Positions 39,704 to 50,050 of a stretch of DNA of 64,000 nucleotides are shown in pieces. Where the stretch lies: contig CATQJL010000112.1 in NCBI GenBank assembly GCA_958299035.1, positions 53,310,463-53,374,462 on the forward strand. Direction: 5' to 3'. The DNA is from Cylicocyclus nassatus. Its lineage: Eukaryota; Nematoda; Chromadorea; Rhabditida; Strongylidae. Each line of letters begins with the position of its first letter. The stretch's first letter is position 1. Under the pieces are notes generated by a model, which did not search any database, was not told the origin of the DNA, and saw only the letters and a list, made by a program, of their open reading frames with translations. The position numbers were made by a program, and so were the translations under genes.

Positions 39704-39902
39704 CTCTTGTCCTCTCTTGTTGAAACCTCGGCATATTTGAAATTGAGTTAGTATTGTTTGGCCAACACGAGGTTTAGGTGAAGCTTTATTATCGTCAGTG
39801 GCCTAACGTTTCGATTACTCGTCGTCTTCAGAGGCCTTTGCTTCACCGCCGGTGCACTTGATGTTATGGTGCGACCGTATCCTTGATGACAGTAGTGCCA
39901 AT
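39704..39902 (-). repeat. Left arm of the perfect palindrome (199 bp)
   Basis: Begins CTCTTGTCCTCTCTTG and ends AGTAGTGCCAAT. It is the exact reverse complement of 39,905-40,103. Read on the minus strand it carries the same CTGAAGA...GAAAC core (about 39,810-39,831) as the right arm does on the plus strand, and an AATAAA at 39,785-39,790. Perfect identity between arms suggests recent formation or correction by gene conversion. Confidence 0.95.
39777..39847 (-). ncRNA. Hammerhead-ribozyme-like motif, left arm (degenerate, hypothetical)
   Basis: Mirror copy of the motif at 39,960-40,030, on the opposite strand, with identical sequence because the arms are perfect complements. The same features and doubts apply: nested stem sequences GGTGAAGC/GCTTCACC and GGCC/GGCC, CTGAAGA and GAAAC boxes, weak stem II. 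Two divergent copies mean that a full-length transcript from either strand would fold as one long hairpin rather than as two ribozymes. Confidence 0.25.
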
Positions 39903-39904
39903 CA

Positions 39905-40103
39905 ATTGGCACTACTGTCATCAAGGATACGGTCGCACCATAACATCAAGTGCACCGGCGGTGAAGCAAAGGCCTCTGAAGACGACGAGTAATCGAAACG
40001 TTAGGCCACTGACGATAATAAAGCTTCACCTAAACCTCGTGTTGGCCAAACAATACTAACTCAATTTCAAATATGCCGAGGTTTCAACAAGAGAGGACAA
40101 GAG
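39905..40103 (+). repeat. Right arm of the perfect palindrome (199 bp)
   Basis: Starts ATTGGCACTACT and ends AGAGGACAAGAG. Reading along the plus strand: a GC-richer first third with GTGCACCGGCGG; a nested inverted-repeat section from 39,960 to 40,030 with the hammerhead-like core; AATAAA at 40,017-40,022; then about 70 bp of AT-richer sequence to the end. No open frame longer than a few dozen codons is seen. Confidence 0.95.
39960..40030 (+). ncRNA. Hammerhead-ribozyme-like motif, right arm (degenerate, hypothetical)
   Basis: The order is GGTGAAGC (39,960-39,967), AAA, GGCC (39,971-39,974), then CTGAAGA (39,976-39,982), a short CGA/TCG hairpin with loop, GAAAC (39,995-39,999), GTTA, GGCC (40,004-40,007), an internal-loop stretch, and GCTTCACC (40,023-40,030). 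CTGANGA and GAAA are the hammerhead core boxes. A stem I with an internal loop and a minimal stem III are known in the hammerheads of Penelope-like elements. Against activity: the expected 10.1-11.1 pair is not formed when GAAA is kept as the core box, and stem II is only about 2-3 bp. It is best read as a decayed motif or a resemblance. Confidence 0.3.
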
Positions 40104-40109
40104 ACTTAC

Positions 40110-40121
40110 TGGTCTCCAAGC
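40110..40121. repeat. Right copy of the 12-bp target-site duplication
   Basis: TGGTCTCCAAGC again, directly followed by GTCACGTAGGGC, the next bases of the interrupted monomer. The variant order after it (GTCACG with GCTTGGGA, then GGCACGCAGGG with CGATCGGG) is the one found after the equivalent point near 38,178. So the HOR was already established when the insertion occurred. Confidence 0.85.
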
Positions 40122-40434
40122 GTCACGTAGGGCAACTCGATCAGGCAGGGAAACAGATTTTTCTACGCTTGGGACAGTTCTTATAATTTTTAATGGTCTC
40201 CAAGCGGCACGCAGGGCAACTCGATCGGGCAGGGAAACAGATTTTTCTACGTTTGGGGCAGTTCTTATAATTTTTAAATGGTCTCCAAGCGGCACGTAGG
40301 GCAACTCGATCAGGCAGGGAAACAGATTTTTCTACGTTTGGGGCAGTTCTTATAATTTTTAAATGGTTTCCAAGCGTCACGTAGGGCGACTCAATCGGGC
40401 AGGGAAACAGATTTTTCTTCGTTTGGGGCAGTTC

Positions 40435-42058
40435 TTATAATTTTTGAATGGTCTCCAAGCGGCACGTAGGGCAACTCAATCGGGCAGGGAAACAGATTTT
40501 TCTACGCTTGGGACAGTTCTTATAATTTTTGAATGGTCTCCAAGCGGCACGTAGGGCAACTCGATCGGGCAGGGAAACAGATTTTTCTACGTTTGAGGCA
40601 GTTCTTATAATTTTTAAATGGTCTCCAAGCGGCACGTAGGGCAACTCGATCAGGCAGGGAAACAGATTTTTCTACGTTTGGGGCAGTTCTTATAATTTTT
40701 GAATGGTCTCCAAGCGTCACGTAGGGCAACTCGATCAGGCAGGGAAACAGATTTTTCTACGCTTGGGACAGTTCTTATAATTTTTGAATGGTCTCCAAGC
40801 GGCACGTAGGGCAACTCGATCGGGCAGGGAAACAGATTTTTCTACGTTTGGGGCAGTTCTTATAATTTTTAAATGGTCTCCAAGCGGCACGTAGGGCAAC
40901 TCGATCAGGCAGAGAAACAGATTTTTCTACGTTTGGGGCAGTTCTTATAATTTTTAAATGGTCTCCAAGCGGCACGTAGGGCAACTCGATCAGGCAGGGA
41001 AACAGATTTTTCTACGTTTGGGGCAGTTCTTATAATTTTTGAATGGTCTCCAAGCGGCACGTAGGGCAACTCGATCAGGCAGGGAAACAGATTTTTCTAC
41101 GTTTGAGGCAGTTCTTATAATTTTTAAATGGTCTCCAAGCGGCACGTAGGGCAACTCGATCAGGCAGGGAAACAGATTTTTCTACGTTTGGGGCAGTTCT
41201 TATAATTTTTAAATGGTTTCCAAGCGTCACGTAGGGCGACTCAATCGGGCAGGGAAACAGATTTTTCTTCGTTTGGGGCAGTTCTTATAATTTTTGAATG
41301 GTCTCCAAGCGGCACGTAGGGCAACTCAATCGGGCAGGGAAACAGATTTTTCTACGCTTGGGACAGTTCTTATAATTTTTGAATGGTCTCCAAGCGGCAC
41401 GTAGGGCAACTCGATCGGGCAGGGAAACAGATTTTTCTACGTTTGAGGCAGTTCTTATAATTTTTAAATGGTCTCCAAGCGGCACGTAGGGCAACTCGAT
41501 CAGGCAGGGAAACAGATTTTTCTACGTTTGGGGCAGTTCTTATAATTTTTGAATGGTCTCCAAGCGTCACGTAGGGCAACTCGATCAGGCAGGGAAACAG
41601 ATTTTTCTACGCTTGGGACAGTTCTTATAATTTTTGAATGGTCTCCAAGCGGCACGTAGGGCAACTCGATCGGGCAGGGAAACAGATTTTTCTACGTTTG
41701 GGGCAGTTCTTATAATTTTTAAATGGTCTCCAAGCGGCACGTAGGGCAACTCGATCAGGCAGAGAAACAGATTTTTCTACGTTTGGGGCAGTTCTTATAA
41801 TTTTTAAATGGTCTCCAAGCGGCACGTAGGGCAACTCGATCAGGCAGGGAAACAGATTTTTCTACGTTTGGGGCAGTTCTTATAATTTTTGAATGGTCTC
41901 CAAGCGGCACGTAGGGCAACTCGATCAGGCAGGGAAACAGATTTTTCTACGTTTGAGGCAGTTCTTATAATTTTTAAATGGTCTCCAAGCGGCACGTAGG
42001 GCAACTCGATCAGGCAGGGAAACAGATTTTTCTACGTTTGGGGCAGTTCTTATAATTT
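40435..42058. repeat. Tandem 10-monomer HOR (850-bp unit)
   Basis: The stretch from about 40,330 recurs 850 bp later in the same variant order, including a private TTTTTCTTCG (CTTCG for CTACG) at about 40,418 and 41,268, a GCTTGGGA monomer, and a CGATCAGGCAGAGA monomer. The unit is exactly ten 85-bp monomers. It lies directly downstream of the insertion and bridges the left and right variant repertoires. Confidence 0.8.
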
Positions 42059-43570
42059 TTAAGTGGTCTTCAAGCGGCACGCAGGGCAACTCGATCGGGC
42101 AGGGAAACAGATTTTTCTACGTTTGAGGCAGTTCTTATAATTTTTAAATGGTCTCCAAGCGGCACGTAGGGCAACTCGATCAGGCAGGGAAACAGATTTT
42201 TCTACGTTTGGGGCAGTTCTTATAATTTTTGAATGGTCTCCAAGCGGCACGTAGGGCAACTCGATCAGGCAGGGAAACAGATTTTTCTACGTTTGAGGCA
42301 GTTCTTATAATTTTTAAATGGTGTCCAAGCGGCACGTAGGGCAACTCGATCAGGCAGGGAAACAGATTTTTCTACGTTTGGGGCAGTTCTTATAATTTTT
42401 AAGTGGTCTTCAAGCGGCACGCAGGGCAACTCGATCGGGCAGGGAAACAGATTTTTCTACGTTTGAGGCAGTTCTTATAATTTTTAAATGGTCTCCAAGC
42501 GGCACGTAGGGCAACTCGATCAGGCAGGGAAACAGATTTTTCTACGCTTGGGACAGTTCTTATAATTTTTAAATGGTCTCCAAGCGTCACGTAGAGCAAC
42601 TCAATCGGGCAGGGAAACAGATTTTTCTACGCTTGGGACAGTTCTTATAATTTTTAAATGGTCTCCAAGCGTCACGTAGAGCAACTCAATCGGGCAGGGA
42701 AACAGATTTTTCTACGTTTGGGGCAGTTTTTATAATTTTTGAATGGTCTCCAAGCGGCACGTAGGGCAACTCGATCGGGCAGGGAAACAGATTTTTCTAC
42801 TTTTGGGGCAGTTCTTATAATTGTTAAATGGCCTCCAAGCGGCACGTAGGGCAACTCAATCGGGCAGGAAAGCAGATTTTTCTACGTTTGGGACAGTTCT
42901 TATAATTTTTAAATGGTCTCCAAGCGGCACCTAGGGCAACTCGATCGGGCAGGAAAACAGATTTTTCTACGTTTGGGACAGTCCTTATAATTTTTAAATG
43001 GTCTCCAAGCGGCACGTAGGGCAACTCGATCAGGCAGGGAAACAGATTTTTCTACGTTTGGGGCAGTTCTTATAATTTTTAAATGGTCTCCAAGCGGCAC
43101 CTAGGGCAACTCGATCGGGCAGGAAAACAGATTTTTCTACGTTTGGGACAGTTCTTATAATTTTTAAATGGTCTCCAAGCGGCACGTAGGGCAACTCGAT
43201 CGGGCAGGGAAACAGATTTTTCTACGTTTGGGGCAGTTCTTATAATTTTTGAATGGTCTCCAAGCGGCACGTAGGGCAACTCGATCGGGCAGGGAAACAG
43301 ATTTTTCTACGTTTGGGGCAGTTCTTATAATTTTTGAATGGTCTCCAAGCGGCACGTAGGGCAACTCGATCAGGCAGGGAAACAGATTTTTCTACGTTTG
43401 AGGCAGTTCTTATAATTTTTGAATGGTCTCCAAGCGGCACGTAGGGCAACTCGATCGGGCAGGGAAACAGATTTTTCTACGTTTAAGGCAGTTCTTATAA
43501 TTTTTGAATGGTCTCCAAGCGGCACGTAGGGCAACTCGATCAGGCAGGGAAACAGATTTTTCTACGTTTG
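41928..43570. repeat. 1.64-kb block duplicated at 49,578-51,220 (offset 7,650 bp)
   Basis: The blocks are identical except for one base seen (C at 42,983, T at 50,633). The offset is exactly 90 monomers. They share rare states such as GGAAAGCAG, CACCTAGGG, TACTTTTGGGG and GTTTAAGGCAG in the same order. Boundaries: CGATCAGG against CGATCGGG at the left end, GTTTGGGG against GTTTGAGG at 43,571. This is the longest-range near-identical copy I traced. Confidence 0.85.
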
Positions 43571-44456
43571 GGGCAGTTCTTATAATTTTTAAGTGGTCTT
43601 CAAGCGGCACGCAGGACAACTCGATCGGGCAGGGAAACAGATTTTTCTACGTTTGAGGCAGTTCTTATAATTTTTAAATGGTCTCCAAGCGGCACGTAGG
43701 GCAACTCGATCAGGCAGGGAAACAGATTTTTCTACGTTTGGGGCAGTTATTATAATTTTTGAATGGTCTCCAAGCGGCACGTAGGACAACTCGATCAGGC
43801 AGGGAAACAGATTTTTCTACGTTTGAGGCAGTTCTTATAATTTTTAAATGGTGTCCAAGCGGCACGTAGGGCAACTCGATCAGGCAGGGAAACAGATTTT
43901 TCTACGTTTGGGGCAGTTCTTATAATTTTTAAGTGGTCTTCAAGCGGCACGCAGGGCAACTCGATCGGGCAGGGAAACAGATTTTTCTACGTTTGAGGCA
44001 GTTCTTATAATTTTTAAATGGTCTCCAAGCGGCACGTAGGGCAACTCGATCAGGCAGGGAAACAGATTTTTCTACGTTTGAGGCAGTTCTTATAATTTTT
44101 AAATGGTCTCCAAGCGGCACGTAGGGCAACTCGATCAGGCAGGGAAACAGATTTTTCTACGTTTGAGGCAGTTCTTATAATTTTTAAATGGTCTCCAAGC
44201 GGCACGTAGGGCAACTCGATCAGGCAGGGAAACAGATTTTTCTACGCTTGGGACAGTTCTTATAATTTTTAAATGGTCTCCAAGCGTCACGTAGAGCAAC
44301 TCAATCGGGCAGGGAAACAGATTTTTCTACGCTTGGGACAGTTCTTATAATTTTTAAATGGTCTCCAAGCGTCACGTAGAGCAACTCAATCGGGCAGGGA
44401 AACAGATTTTTCTACGTTTGGGGCAGTTTTTATAATTTTTGAATGGTCTCCAAGCG
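43507..44456. repeat. 950-bp block duplicated at 51,837-52,786 (offset 8,330 bp)
   Basis: It directly follows the 7,650-bp-offset block. The rare GTAGGACAACTC and CAGTTATTATAA states occur in both copies. One mismatch was seen (A at 43,616, G at 51,946). The change of offset from 7,650 to 8,330 means the distal copy contains 680 bp, eight monomers, that the proximal copy lacks, in 51,221-51,900. Confidence 0.8.
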
Positions 44457-47451
44457 TCACGTAGAGCAACTCAATCGGGCAGGGAAACAGATTTTTCTAC
44501 GTTTGAGGCAGTTCTTATAATTTTTGAATGGTCTCCAAGCGGCACGTAGGGCAACTCGATCAGGCAGGGAAACAGATTTTTCTACGTTTGGGGCAGTTCT
44601 TATAATTTTTAAGTGGTCTTCAAGCGGCACGCAGGGCAACTCGATCGGGCAGGGAAACAGATTTTTCTACGTTTGGGGCAGTTCTTATAATTTTTAAATG
44701 GTCTCCAAGCGGCACGTAGGGCAACTCGATCAGGCAGGGAAACAGATTTTTCTACGTTTGGGGCAGTTCTTATAATTTTTAAATGGTCTCCAAGCGGCAC
44801 GTAGGGCAACTCGATCAGGCAGGGAAACAGATTTTTCTACGTTTGGGGCAGTTCTTATAATTTTTAAGTGGTCTTCAAGCGGCACGTAGGGCAACTCGAT
44901 CAGGCAGGGAAACAGATTTTTCTACGTTTGAGGCAGTTCTTATAATTTTTAAATGGTCTCCAAGCGGCACGTAGGGCAACTCGATCAGGCAGGGAAACAG
45001 ATTTTTCAACGTTTGGGGCAGTTCTTATAATTTTTGAATGGTCTCCAAGCGGCACGTAGGGCAACTCGATCAGGCAGGGAAACAGATTTTTCTACGTTTG
45101 AGGCAGTTCTTATAATTTTTAAATGGTGTCCAAGCGGCACGTAGGGCAACTCGATCAGGCAGGGAAACAGATTTTTCTACGTTTGGGGCAGTTCTTATAA
45201 TTTTTAAGTGGTCTTCAAGCGGCACGCAGGGCAACTCGATCGGGCAGGGAAACAGATTTTTCTACGTTTGAGGCAGTTCTTATAATTTTTAAATGGTCTC
45301 CAAGCGGCACGTAGGGCAACTCGATCAGGCAGGGAAACAGATTTTTCTACGTTTGGGGCAGTTCTTATAATTTTTAAGTGGTCTTCAAGCGGCACGTAGG
45401 GCAACTCGATCAGGCAGGGAAACAGATTTTTCTACGTTTGAGGCAGTTCTTATAATTTTTAAATGGTCTCCAAGCGGCACGTAGGGCAACTCGATCAGGC
45501 AGGGAAACAGATTTTTCTACGTTTGGGGCAGTTCTTATAATTTTTAAATGGTCTCCAAGCGGCACGTAGGGCAACTCGATCAGGCAGGGAAACAGATTTT
45601 TCTACGTTTGGGGCAGTTCTTATAATTTTTGAATGGTCTCCAAGCGGCACGTAGGGCAACTCGATCAGGCAGGGAAACAGATTTTTCTACGTTTGAGGCA
45701 GTTCTTATAATTTTTAAATGGTGTCCAAGCGGCACGTAGGGCAACTCGATCAGGCAGGGAAACAGATTTTTCTACGTTTGGGGCAGTTCTTATAATTTTT
45801 AAGTGGTCTTCAAGCGGCACGCAGGGCAACTCGATCGGGCAGGGAAACAGATTTTTCTACGTTTGAGGCAGTTCTTATAATTTTTAAATGGTCTCCAAGC
45901 GACACGTAGGGCAACTCGATCAGGCAGGGAAACAGATTTTTCTACGTTTGGGGCAGTTCTTATAATTTTTAAATGGTCTCCAAGCGGCACGTAGGGCAAC
46001 TCGATCAGGCAGGGAAACAGATTTTTCTACGTTTGGGGCAGTTCTTATAATTTTTAAATGGTCTCCAAGCGGCACGTAGGGCAACTCGATCAGGCAGGGA
46101 AACAGATTTTTCTACGTTTGGGGCAGTTCTTATAATTTTTGAATGGTCTCCAAGCGGCACGTAGGGCAACTCGATCAGGCAGGGAAACAGATTTTTCTAC
46201 GTTTGAGGCAGTTCTTATAATTTTTGAATGGTCTCCAAGCGGCACGTAGGGCAACTCGATCAGGCAGGGAAACAGATTTTTCTACGTTTGAGGCAGTTCT
46301 TATAATTTTTAAATGGTGTCCAAGCGGCACGTAGGGCAACTCGATCAGGCAGGGAAACAGATTTTTCTACGTTTGGGGCAGTTCTTATAATTTTTAAGTG
46401 GTCTTCAAGCGGCACGCAGGGCAACTCGATCGGGCAGGGAAACAGATTTTTCTACGTTTGAGGCAGTTCTTATAATTTTTAAATGGTCTCCAAGCGGCAC
46501 GTAGGGCAACTCGATCAGGCAGGGAAACAGATTTTTCTACGTTTGGGGCAGTTCTTATAATTTTTAAATGGTCTCCAAGCGGCACGTAGGGCAACTCGAT
46601 CAGGCAGGGAAACAGATTTTTCTACGTTTGGGGCAGTTCTTATAATTTTTGAATGGTCTCCAAGCGGCACGTAGGGCAACTCGATCGGGCAGGGAAACAG
46701 ATTTTTCTACGTTTGAGGCAGTTCTTATAATTTTTGAATGGTCTCCAAGCGGCACGTAGGGCAACTCGATCAGGCAGGGAAACAGATTTTTCTACGTTTG
46801 AGGCAGTTCTTATAATTTTTAAATGGTCTCCAAGCGGCACGTAGGGCAACTCGATCAGGCAGGGAAACAGATTTTTCTACGTTTGGGGCAGTTCTTATAA
46901 TTTTTAAGTGGTCTTCAAGCGGCACGCAGGGCAACTCGATCGGGCAGGGAAACAGATTTTTCTACGTTTGAGGCAGTTCTTATAATTTTTAAATGGTCTC
47001 CAAGCGGCACGTAGGGCAACTCGATCAGGCAGGGAAACAGATTTTTCTACGTTTGGGGCAGTTCTTATAATTTTTAAATGGTCTCCAAGCGGCACGTAGG
47101 GCAACTCGATCAGGCAGGGAAACAGATTTTTCTACGTTTGGGGCAGTTCTTATAATTTTTAAATGGTCTCCAAGCGGCACGTAGGGCAACTCGATCAGGC
47201 AGGGAAACAGATTTTTCTACGTTTGGGGCAGTTCTTATAATTTTTGAATGGTCTCCAAGCGGCACGTAGGGCAACTCGATCAGGCAGGGAAACAGATTTT
47301 TCTACGTTTGAGGCAGTTCTTATAATTTTTAAATGGTGTCCAAGCGGCACGTAGGGCAACTCGATCAGGCAGGGAAACAGATTTTTCTACGTTTGGGGCA
47401 GTTCTTATAATTTTTAAGTGGTCTTCAAGCGGCACGCAGGGCAACTCGATC

Positions 47452-48053
47452 AGGCAGGGAAACAGATTTTTCTACGCTTGGGACAGTTCTTATAATTTTT
47501 AAATGGTCTCCAAGCGTCACGTAGAGCAACTCAATCGGGCAGGGAAACAGATTTTTCTACGCTTGGGACAGTTCTTATAATTTTTAAATGGTCTCCAAGC
47601 GTCACGTAGAGCAACTCAATCGGGCAGGGAAACAGATTTTTCTACGTTTGGGGCAGTTTTTATAATTTTTGAATGGTCTCCAAGCGGCACGTAGGGCAAC
47701 TCGATCGGGCAGGGAAACAGATTTTTCTACTTTTGGGGCAGTTCTTATAATTGTTAAATGGCCTCCAAGCGGCACGTAGGGCAACTCAATCGGGCAGGAA
47801 AGCAGATTTTTCTACGTTTGGGACAGTTCTTATAATTTTTAAATGGTCTCCAAGCGGCACCTAGGGCAACTCGATCGGGCAGGAAAACAGATTTTTCTAC
47901 GTTTGGGACAGTTCTTATAATTTTTAAATGGTCTCCAAGCGGCACGTAGGGCAACTCGATCAGGCAGGGAAACAGATTTTTCTACGTTTGGGGCAGTTCT
48001 TATAATTTTTAAATGGTCTCCAAGCGGCACCTAGGGCAACTCGATCGGGCAGG
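47452..48053. repeat. Compound variant cassette (third copy), also at about 42.55-43.15 and 50.2-50.8 kb
   Basis: A fixed series of unusual monomers: two GTCACGTAGAGCAACTC units, CAGTTTTTATAA, TACTTTTGGGG, TTGTTAAATGGCCTCC with GGAAAGCAG, GGCACCTAGGG with GGAAAACAG, and CACCTAGGG again. Full or partial versions also start near 52.6, 54.65, 56.85, 58.4, 60.0 and 61.95 kb. The recurrence of a whole cassette shows block-wise amplification, not independent mutation. Confidence 0.75.
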
Positions 48054-50050
48054 AAAACAGATTTTTCTACGTTTGGGGGAGTTCTTATAATTTTTAAGTG
48101 GTCTTCAAGCGGCACGCAGGGCAACTCGATCGGGCAGGGAAACAGATTTTTCTACGTTTGAGGCAGTTCTTATAATTTTTAAATGGTCTCCAAGCGACAC
48201 GTAGGGCAACTCGATCAGGCAGGGAAACAGATTTTTCTACGTTTGGGGCAGTTCTTATAATTTTTAAATGGTCTCCAAGCGGCACGTAGGGCAACTCGAT
48301 CAGGCAGGGAAACAGATTTTTCTACGTTTGGGGCAGTTCTTATAATTTTTGAATGGTCTCCAAGCGGCACGTAGGGCAACTCGATCAGGCAGGGAAACAG
48401 ATTTTTCTACGTTTGAGGCAGTTCTTATAATTTTTAAATGGTCTCCAAGCGGCACGTAGGGCAACTCGATCAGGCAGGGAAACAGATTTTTCTACGTTTG
48501 GGGCAGTTCTTATAATTTTTAAGTGGTCTTCAAGCGGCACGCAGGGCAACTCGATCGGGCAGGGAAACAGATTTTTCTACGTTTGAGGCAGTTCTTATAA
48601 TTTTTAAATGGTCTCCAAGCGGCACGTAGGGCAACTCGATCAGGCAGGGAAACAGATTTTTCTACGTTTGGGGCAGTTCTTATAATTTTTAAGTGGTCTT
48701 CAAGCGGCACGCAGGGCAACTCGATCGGGCAGGGAAACAGATTTTTCTACGTTTGAGGCAGTTCTTATAATTTTTAAATGGTCTCCAAGCGGCACGTAGG
48801 GCAACTCGATCAGGCAGGGAAACAGATTTTTCTACGTTTGGGGCAGTTCTTATAATTTTTGAATGGTCTCCAAGCGGCACGTAGGGCAACTCGATCAGGC
48901 AGGGAAACAGATTTTTCTACGTTTGAGGCAGTTCTTATAATTTTTAAATGGTGTCCAAGCGGCACGTAGGGCAACTCGATCAGGCAGGGAAACAGATTTT
49001 TCTACGTTTGGGGCAGTTCTTATAATTTTTGAATGGTCTCCAAGCGGCACGTAGGGCAACTCGATCAGGCAGGGAAACAGATTTTTCTACGTTTGGGGGA
49101 GTTCTTATAATTTTTAAGTGGTCTTCAAGCGGCACGCAGGGCAACTCGATCGGGCAGGGAAACAGATTTTTCTACGTTTGAGGCAGTTCTTATAATTTTT
49201 AAATGGTCTCCAAGCGACACGTAGGGCAACTCGATCAGGCAGAGAAACAGATTTTTCTACGTTTGGGGCAGTTCTTATAATTTTTAAATGGTCTCCAAGC
49301 GGCACGTAGGGCAACTCGATCAGGCAGGGAAACAGATTTTTCTACGTTTGGGGCAGTTCTTATAATTTTTGAATGGTCTCCAAGCGGCACGTAGGGCAAC
49401 TCGATCAGGCAGGGAAACAGATTTTTCTACGTTTGAGGCAGTTCTTATAATTTTTAAATGGTCTCCAAGCGGCACGTAGGGCAACTCGATCAGGCAGGGA
49501 AACAGATTTTTCTACGTTTGGGGCAGTTCTTATAATTTTTAAGTGGTCTTCAAGCGGCACGCAGGGCAACTCGATCGGGCAGGGAAACAGATTTTTCTAC
49601 GTTTGAGGCAGTTCTTATAATTTTTAAATGGTCTCCAAGCGGCACGTAGGGCAACTCGATCAGGCAGGGAAACAGATTTTTCTACGTTTGGGGCAGTTCT
49701 TATAATTTTTAAGTGGTCTTCAAGCGGCACGCAGGGCAACTCGATCGGGCAGGGAAACAGATTTTTCTACGTTTGAGGCAGTTCTTATAATTTTTAAATG
49801 GTCTCCAAGCGGCACGTAGGGCAACTCGATCAGGCAGGGAAACAGATTTTTCTACGTTTGGGGCAGTTCTTATAATTTTTGAATGGTCTCCAAGCGGCAC
49901 GTAGGGCAACTCGATCAGGCAGGGAAACAGATTTTTCTACGTTTGAGGCAGTTCTTATAATTTTTAAATGGTGTCCAAGCGGCACGTAGGGCAACTCGAT
50001 CAGGCAGGGAAACAGATTTTTCTACGTTTGGGGCAGTTCTTATAATTTTT
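48054..50050. repeat. Tandem duplication of a 12-monomer block (1,020-bp unit)
   Basis: Positions 48,054-49,030 correspond to 49,074-50,050. The shared rare states are GTTTGGGGGAG (about 48,074 and 49,094) and GCGACACG (about 48,194 and 49,214). One mismatch was seen: G at 48,233 against A at 49,253. The unit is 12 x 85 bp, the same monomer number as the common left-domain HOR but with a different composition. Confidence 0.8.

Larger units (their letters stand above)
39704..40109. mobile_element. 406-bp palindromic insertion in the satellite array
   Basis: This is the only non-satellite DNA inside the array. It consists of a 199-bp arm (39,704-39,902), the dinucleotide CA (39,903-39,904), the exact reverse complement of the first arm (39,905-40,103), then ACTTAC (40,104-40,109). 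I checked complementarity segment by segment and found no mismatch. A 12-bp direct repeat of host satellite flanks it, so it moved in as a unit or formed at insertion. There is no open frame for a transposase or reverse transcriptase, so it is non-autonomous. A 12-bp duplication is longer than usual for classic DNA-transposon MITEs and suits target-primed reverse transcription. The arms contain an AATAAA motif and a hammerhead-like core, so I favour two inverted terminal units of a Penelope-like element. A foldback or MITE-like element is the alternative. Confidence 0.8.

Noticed and set aside
39704..40109. Rho-independent terminator or plasmid/phage origin because of the strong palindrome
   Set aside because: The eukaryotic satellite context, the 199-bp arm length and the 12-bp target duplication fit a transposed element, not a prokaryotic signal.
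39704..40109. Ordinary cut-and-paste MITE
   Set aside because: Not excluded, but a 12-bp duplication and the asymmetric ACTTAC between arm and duplication fit poorly with the common superfamilies (2-10 bp and symmetric ends).
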